Assembly: GCF_012273895.1 (NCBI RefSeq)
Contig: NC_052110.1
Coordinates: forward strand, 5,952,001 to 6,016,000
DNA from: Zerene cesonia
Lineage: Eukaryota; Arthropoda; Insecta; Lepidoptera; Pieridae
Direction of reading: 5' to 3'
DNA length: 64,000 bases
Part shown: positions 62,801 to 64,000 of the stretch, one piece after another
Layout: every line of letters begins with the position of its first letter
Numbering within the stretch: the stretch's first letter is position 1
Program-made: the position numbers and the translations under genes
Notes under the pieces: model-generated
Database searches by the model: none
What the model was told of the DNA's origin: nothing
Seen by the model: only the letters and a program-made list of their open reading frames with translations

Positions 62801-63738
62801 TGTTATTTTTTATTGTAACATGTAACATTATTTCCCAATATTTAAGTGGAATATTACTTCAAATTCTCTTAATATTTAGTTAAGCAAATGATTGCTTTTA
62901 AAAACAGTGATAACAAGATGGGATTAACCTATCACAAGGCTTACCGTATCAATGTTTTCAGTCAACTAGGCGACTCTAACATCTGTTATTAACTTTGCAA
63001 TCCTCATTCTACTTATGTGCATAAACAAATTTTTGCGTAAAAAAACATTTTTAAATTACATACAAAAGAAAACAATTGAACAATCACTTACTTTCCAGTA
63101 CATATGGCCCATTCGTATAACTTATCCAACAGATTCTCACTCAGCAAGTATTCAAGGCATGACGAGGAGTTAGCCTGGTGGATCTCTCTCGCTCTCGCCT
63201 CCAGTACTAACAATGTTGCCAACTGTTCTAGATGATTTACCACCCCCAATACATCGTCGTGTAGGTGTTGTGGCTAAAATGAGTCAGTTTTTAATAAAAG
63301 GAATTAAAGACATTTTAGTGTCTTAATAATGCAAATGGTATCCGATAAAATAAGTGTTCCACGACACATGTACATGTTAATAATTTTTTGGCATAGAATA
63401 CTTGTTTGCAAAACAAAAATATTGATCTTAAAAACACAGAAATAATAAATGCTTTTATGGAAAAACATTAAATACATTCATCTGAACAGAGCATCCGCCA
63501 TTAGATTTTAGTAACACAAAAATAATATGAAACCATTGTGAAACATAAGAAAATATTTTTCGTAATACAATAAAAACATATGAAAAAGTACCTGTGATTT
63601 AACAATAATATCAAGAGCCTGTTGCCAATGCTTGCAGAATGAATTGTAGCAGGCCTGGGGTTCGTAATCATGCCGAGGGTCCAGAGACCTCGATAACTGC
63701 CTGGCCAGAGTCATTGATGTGGTTCGTAGCCAACTCAT
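53837..63738 (-). CDS. FHIP (FHF complex HOOK-interacting protein), N-terminal half
   Basis: Nine exons on the minus strand: 63592-63738, 63092-63273, 59048-59117, 58695-58779, 58141-58249, 57426-57586, 56615-56751, 56058-56144 and 53837-54004. All phases match and give 382 residues. The start is MSWLRTTSMTLARQL. FHIP1/FAM160A hallmarks follow: CYNSFCKHWQQALDII, CLEYLLSENLLDKLYEWA, RLEQLRLFGHLISHYS, FLRPLLKLLSSF, LMQNIKFVDLFF, VHREGPTGAAARDAFLLC and ALHFLF with LVDVLLARLEGGS. The last exon ends at a codon boundary with a good GTTAGT donor but no stop. The continuation is found on the other strand at 45780. The protein is the cargo-side subunit of the FTS-Hook-FHIP dynein adaptor on early endosomes. 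Intron 2 is about 4 kb and repeat-rich. Confidence 0.93.
55158..55222. repeat. 21-bp stem hairpin with 23-nt loop
   Basis: Arms 55158-55178 and 55202-55222 pair with one mismatch. FHIP intron. Confidence 0.8.
55974..55993. repeat. TATAT-type microsatellite
   Basis: Four to five TTATA units in an FHIP intron. Confidence 0.6.
57143..57303 (+). mobile_element. family B element
   Basis: Shares the CTCCTCCGAAACGGCTGGAC core; FHIP intron. Confidence 0.5.
57607..57832 (-). mobile_element. tRNA-derived SINE (family T), diverged
   Basis: Third copy, 20 bp upstream (in genome order right) of FHIP exon 57426-57586, in the intron. Confidence 0.65.
59351..59530 (-). mobile_element. family C element
   Basis: Nearly identical to 48991-49180; FHIP intron 2. 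Confidence 0.5.
60780..60922 (+). mobile_element. family D element
   Basis: Ends GGTGGACCTCTAG|T; FHIP intron 2. Confidence 0.45.
61302..61490 (+). mobile_element. Helitron-like non-autonomous element, family A, full-length copy
   Basis: Begins TCCTACTAATATTATAAATG after an A and ends GCGCAGCTAG before a T. A hairpin CGCGG..CCGCG sits about 10 nt before the end. The TC start, CTAG end, subterminal hairpin and A/T insertion site are Helitron marks. Other copies: 3893-4065 (-), 17282-17497 (+), 19327-19543 (+), 27232-27410 (+), 41256-41466 (-), 47816-48016 (+), 56388-56607 (+, diverged), 62561-62760 (-). Confidence 0.6.
61852..62016 (-). mobile_element. CTAG-ended repeat, family D
   Basis: Starts CTAGCGGTCCGCCCCGG in reverse. 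Other copies: 11295-11444 (+), 31425-31590 (-), 32040-32195 (-), 40326-40482 (+), 41828-41990 (-), 60780-60922 (+). Confidence 0.5.
62561..62760 (-). mobile_element. family A element
   Basis: Reverse copy with the CCCCGCGGTTTCACCCG hairpin end; FHIP intron 2. Confidence 0.6.
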
Positions 63739-64000
63739 TGTTTAAATACAGTTAGTCCATCTAAAAATTATGAATATTATAATTATGAACATAAATTCTA
63801 GACATAAAAAATTTACATATGGTTTAATTTGTGAATCTCATAATAATCTCAAGGTTTTACAATCACAGTAATTCTAAATTAAATGGAATCTCCCTAAGGA
63901 ACCACAATCAAAAGTATAGATAACTTTTTTCTAATTAGTTTAACCATACATTAACTATTAATCATATACTATTGATTATTAATTACATCTCTAACTAATT

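Larger units (their letters stand above)
59118..63091. other. FHIP intron 2, repeat-filled
   Basis: A 4 kb intron holding CTAG-family repeats at about 59351-59530, 60780-60922, 61302-61490, 61852-62016 and 62561-62760. No nested gene is seen. Confidence 0.7.

Overview
The window is a piece of an AT-rich insect nuclear genome, most likely a moth or butterfly. Genes have many short exons with GT..AG introns, and the introns are packed with short dispersed repeats: Helitron-like non-autonomous elements ending in CTAG, tRNA-derived SINEs, and RTE-type LINE tails ending in runs of ATG. The order assignment rests on this repeat style and on the protein sequences. The species cannot be named from the sequence. 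Three assembly gaps of exactly 1000 N (2798-3797, 44527-45526, 52716-53715) divide the window into four contigs.

Layout from left to right. An HSD17B10-type short-chain dehydrogenase runs on the minus strand (664-4663). It is divergent from a TMEM169 membrane protein (5369-7089, +). PAM16/Magmas (8281-8661, -) converges on TMEM169 and is divergent from ZCCHC10 (9156-9845, +). A 4 kb gene-poor stretch follows. MCM2 (14020-23090, -) comes next and is head-to-head with the ER-stress kinase PERK (24349-36753, +). A short insect nischarin (39244-44413, -) converges on PERK. The right third holds one FHIP gene (HOOK-interacting protein of the FTS-Hook-FHIP dynein adaptor) in two pieces. The N-terminal nine exons lie on the minus strand at 53837-63738, and the C-terminal six exons lie on the plus strand at 45780-49518.

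The split FHIP gene is the most important structural observation. The reading frame ends at a codon boundary at 53837 and resumes at a codon boundary at 45780. A 77-bp sequence at the left edge of the middle contig (45527-45603) is the exact reverse complement of the left edge of the right contig (53716-53792). The simplest reading is that contig 45527-52715 was placed in the wrong orientation. If it is flipped, FHIP is one continuous minus-strand gene of about 883 residues, in tandem with nischarin.

The genes are housekeeping genes and do not form an operon or a dedicated system. They cover mitochondrial metabolism and import (HSD17B10-like, PAM16), replication licensing (MCM2), the unfolded protein response (PERK) and endosomal traffic (nischarin, FHIP). 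The most notable biological oddity is the HSD17B10-like protein: the lysine of the Tyr-x-x-x-Lys catalytic motif is threonine and a cofactor-binding aspartate is cysteine, although the rest of the protein is well conserved. I saw no CRISPR array, no prokaryotic-type operon and no clearly new multi-gene system.
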